Origin: Xanthoparmelia taractica
Lineage: Eukaryota; Ascomycota; Lecanoromycetes; Lecanorales; Parmeliaceae
DNA length: 20,434 bases
Direction of reading: 5' to 3'
Assembly (NCBI GenBank): GCA_033085395.1
Contig: JANQBS010000466.1
Location: forward strand, 1 to 20,434
Shown: in pieces, positions 19,120 through 20,434 of the stretch
How positions within the stretch are numbered: position 1 is the first letter of the stretch
How the letters are laid out: the number at the start of each line of letters is the position of its first letter
Translations under genes and position numbers: made by a program
The notes under the pieces: model-generated
Told to the model about the DNA's origin: nothing
Seen by the model: only the letters and a program-made list of their open reading frames with translations
Databases searched by the model: none

Positions 19120-19818
19120 GTTGACACCGGCGACAGTGTAGTTGCCATAGCGCATAAACTAGGGATCTTCACCTTCGAACGCACTACCTTGAAGAATTAT
19201 CACGCCGTCAAGCTCGATATCACAGACTCTAGTGATAGCCAATGAGTCTTCGTAATCGTACTTGATAGGTTCGGTCGCGTTGATATGATGGTTAACAATA
19301 AAGAGAATAGTGAACTTTTTAAAGAGCTATTAGATAGCCAGATTAGGACATAAACGAAAGTTAATTTCTTCGACTTAATCGATGTTGCGAGGATAATTGT
19401 AGAGGTTATAAGATATTAGAAGCTCAAAGGGGTGTGGATTCTATAGGTCAACCCCATCGGAGGCTAAAGAGGGTAAGGCTCTCTCACAAACTCCTCGAAA
19501 TATAAACCCTACTAACACCTATACTCGCACAGAGTGCCAATGTTCAAAATCTACTGCGCCTCTATATGGGCCGTCGAAGGCTTTATCGAAGCCCTCTCTA
19601 ACGAAGTCAAAGCAGAATACAATATCCACTTCATATACGTCGAGCCCGGCGATTTCCGCATACTGGACCGAACGCTCCATAGACTTCCCCACTTAGCATC
19701 ACCCTACACTATCCAGCCAACGATCACATCAGCGTCAAAGAATAAATGGCGAAGCGGAATAAAAGCCAGGCTAGGGATTCGATTATGGGCGGAATTGCAA
19801 ATATTAGTTCGCGATTAA
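19120..19818 (+). pseudogene. Short-chain dehydrogenase/reductase, 5'-truncated
   Basis: One frame (frame 1) through 233 codons with seven internal stops and no indel. It starts inside the Rossmann fold at GDSVVAIARKL; the glycine-rich TGxxxGxG cofactor motif that should precede it is missing. LDITDSS, then DRFGRVDMMVNN (19291-19299 encodes VNN, the NNAG position) and a NFFDLIDVAR helix follow. The catalytic YxxxK box is YCASI at 19552-19566: Tyr is kept but Lys is ATA (Ile), a change RIP does not explain. WAVEGFIEALSNEV and the EPGDFR motif (about 19642) are clear. Classical SDRs of this type use NAD(P)H on small alcohols or ketones; the substrate cannot be inferred. The second half is open from 19534. 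Truncation, stops and the lost Lys make it non-functional. Confidence 0.82.
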
Positions 19819-20318
19819 GAAGCAGTCGCTATCGAGAGTGTTTATGAAAATAAACGCATATAAGACGATTAGGGCGAAGATTAAGATATATAATAAAAAG
19901 TATAAGATGTTTAAGAAGCTAAGTAGTAGTATTGATATTAAAGAATATAAGGCTTTATAAGATAACTAAGCTATAAGAGTTTAAGTAACTATATTAAGGT
20001 GCTACGAGTATTCTATATAAGCATTATATATATATAGCGAAAGAGTAGATTTATTCTATGTTCTCTTGATTCTTAAGTCTATTATATTATCACACTTATT
20101 TACTTAAATAGAATTTCGAAAGTAGTACTAAATATATTTCGAAAAAAGAACGCTTCAATCTAGTACTTTTCTTCTTAATATTAATTTTATAGTTAATATA
20201 TCTTCACTAATTAAGTCTATCTAACGCTATTTCTTAATAATATTCAATCAAACGAAGTTATCTTCGCATCTCTTTAACTATTAAAACCTCTAAATTCCTT
20301 TCGTTGAGAAGATATAGA
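19819..20318. other. No gene seen
   Basis: Strongly AT-rich after the dehydrogenase relic. The dehydrogenase frame may continue for about 25 codons (EAVAIESVYENKR), then nothing is recognisable up to MITE copy 5. Confidence 0.5.
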
Positions 20319-20434
20319 TACGGGTCGAAAAGGTGTGATATCTATTGAATATAGTCGTTTTTAACTTTTTTCCAACTTTTTTTAAAAAATTATATCTTTT
20401 TAATCTATTTATAGAATTTTATAATTATATAAGC
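20319..20434 (+). mobile_element. MITE copy 5 (cut by window end)
   Basis: The first 116 bp of the same MITE family, beginning TACGGGTCGAAAAGGTGTGA and continuing through the poly-T blocks and the ATTATATAAGC region seen in copies 1, 3 and 4. The rest lies beyond the window. Confidence 0.85.

Noticed and set aside
1..20434. Mitochondrial or AT-rich bacterial origin
   Set aside because: CpG is kept while CpA and TpG are depleted, stops sit at Trp and Gln codons, and eukaryotic transposons, a chromodomain and a histone fold are present.
1..20434. tRNA, rRNA or CRISPR features
   Set aside because: No cloverleaf-like sequence, rRNA-like block or regularly spaced repeat array was seen; only by-eye inspection was possible.

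Overview
The window looks like an AT-rich, transposon-derived block from a filamentous ascomycete (Pezizomycotina-type) nuclear genome. CpA and TpG are strongly depleted, TpA is in excess and CpG is kept. Recognisable reading frames are interrupted mainly at former Trp (TGG) and Gln (CAG/CAA) codons. That is the signature of repeat-induced point mutation (RIP). I see no intact gene. Everything recognisable is a mobile element, a broken transposon gene or a broken host-type gene. The species cannot be told from this window.

Layout. 1-770: degraded coding-like sequence of unknown type. 770-3491: repeat copy A, which carries a histone H3-like relic and is interrupted by a ~276 bp MITE. 3541-4263: C-terminal fragment of a piggyBac-type transposase with strand-biased mutation. 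4690-5034 (-): end of a Ty3/gypsy chromovirus polyprotein with a chromodomain. 5035-6465: degraded, nothing firm. 6466-11030: a complete-looking but mutated tyrosine-recombinase retrotransposon of the PAT/Ngaro (DIRS order) kind, with split direct repeats A1 - gag/RT/RNase H - YR - B1 - A2 - B2. 11342-11616 and 12426-12699: two more MITE copies. 12918-15344 (-): repeat copy B, the inverted paralogue of copy A. 15345-15609: a fourth MITE. 15610-16196: degraded coding-like sequence. 16197-18284: a much less mutated piggyBac transposase relic. 18285-19096: a coiled-coil-like relic. 19120-19818: a 5'-truncated short-chain dehydrogenase/reductase pseudogene. 20319-20434: start of a fifth MITE, cut by the window edge.

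How the parts relate. The five MITEs share an inverted terminus, TACGGGTCGGAAAGGTGTGG, with the right end of the large H3-carrying repeat (17 of 20 bases, plus a shared subterminal block). One transposase family may therefore have moved both. The MITE in copy A has an 8-bp target-site duplication, and copy B preserves the empty site, so that MITE arrived after the A/B duplication. The tyrosine-recombinase retroelement is the best-preserved architecture: gag-RT-RNase H lie in one continuous frame, the recombinase is in the -1 frame, and the repeats pair at equal lengths.

All calls come from reading translations and aligning repeats by eye. No database search was run.
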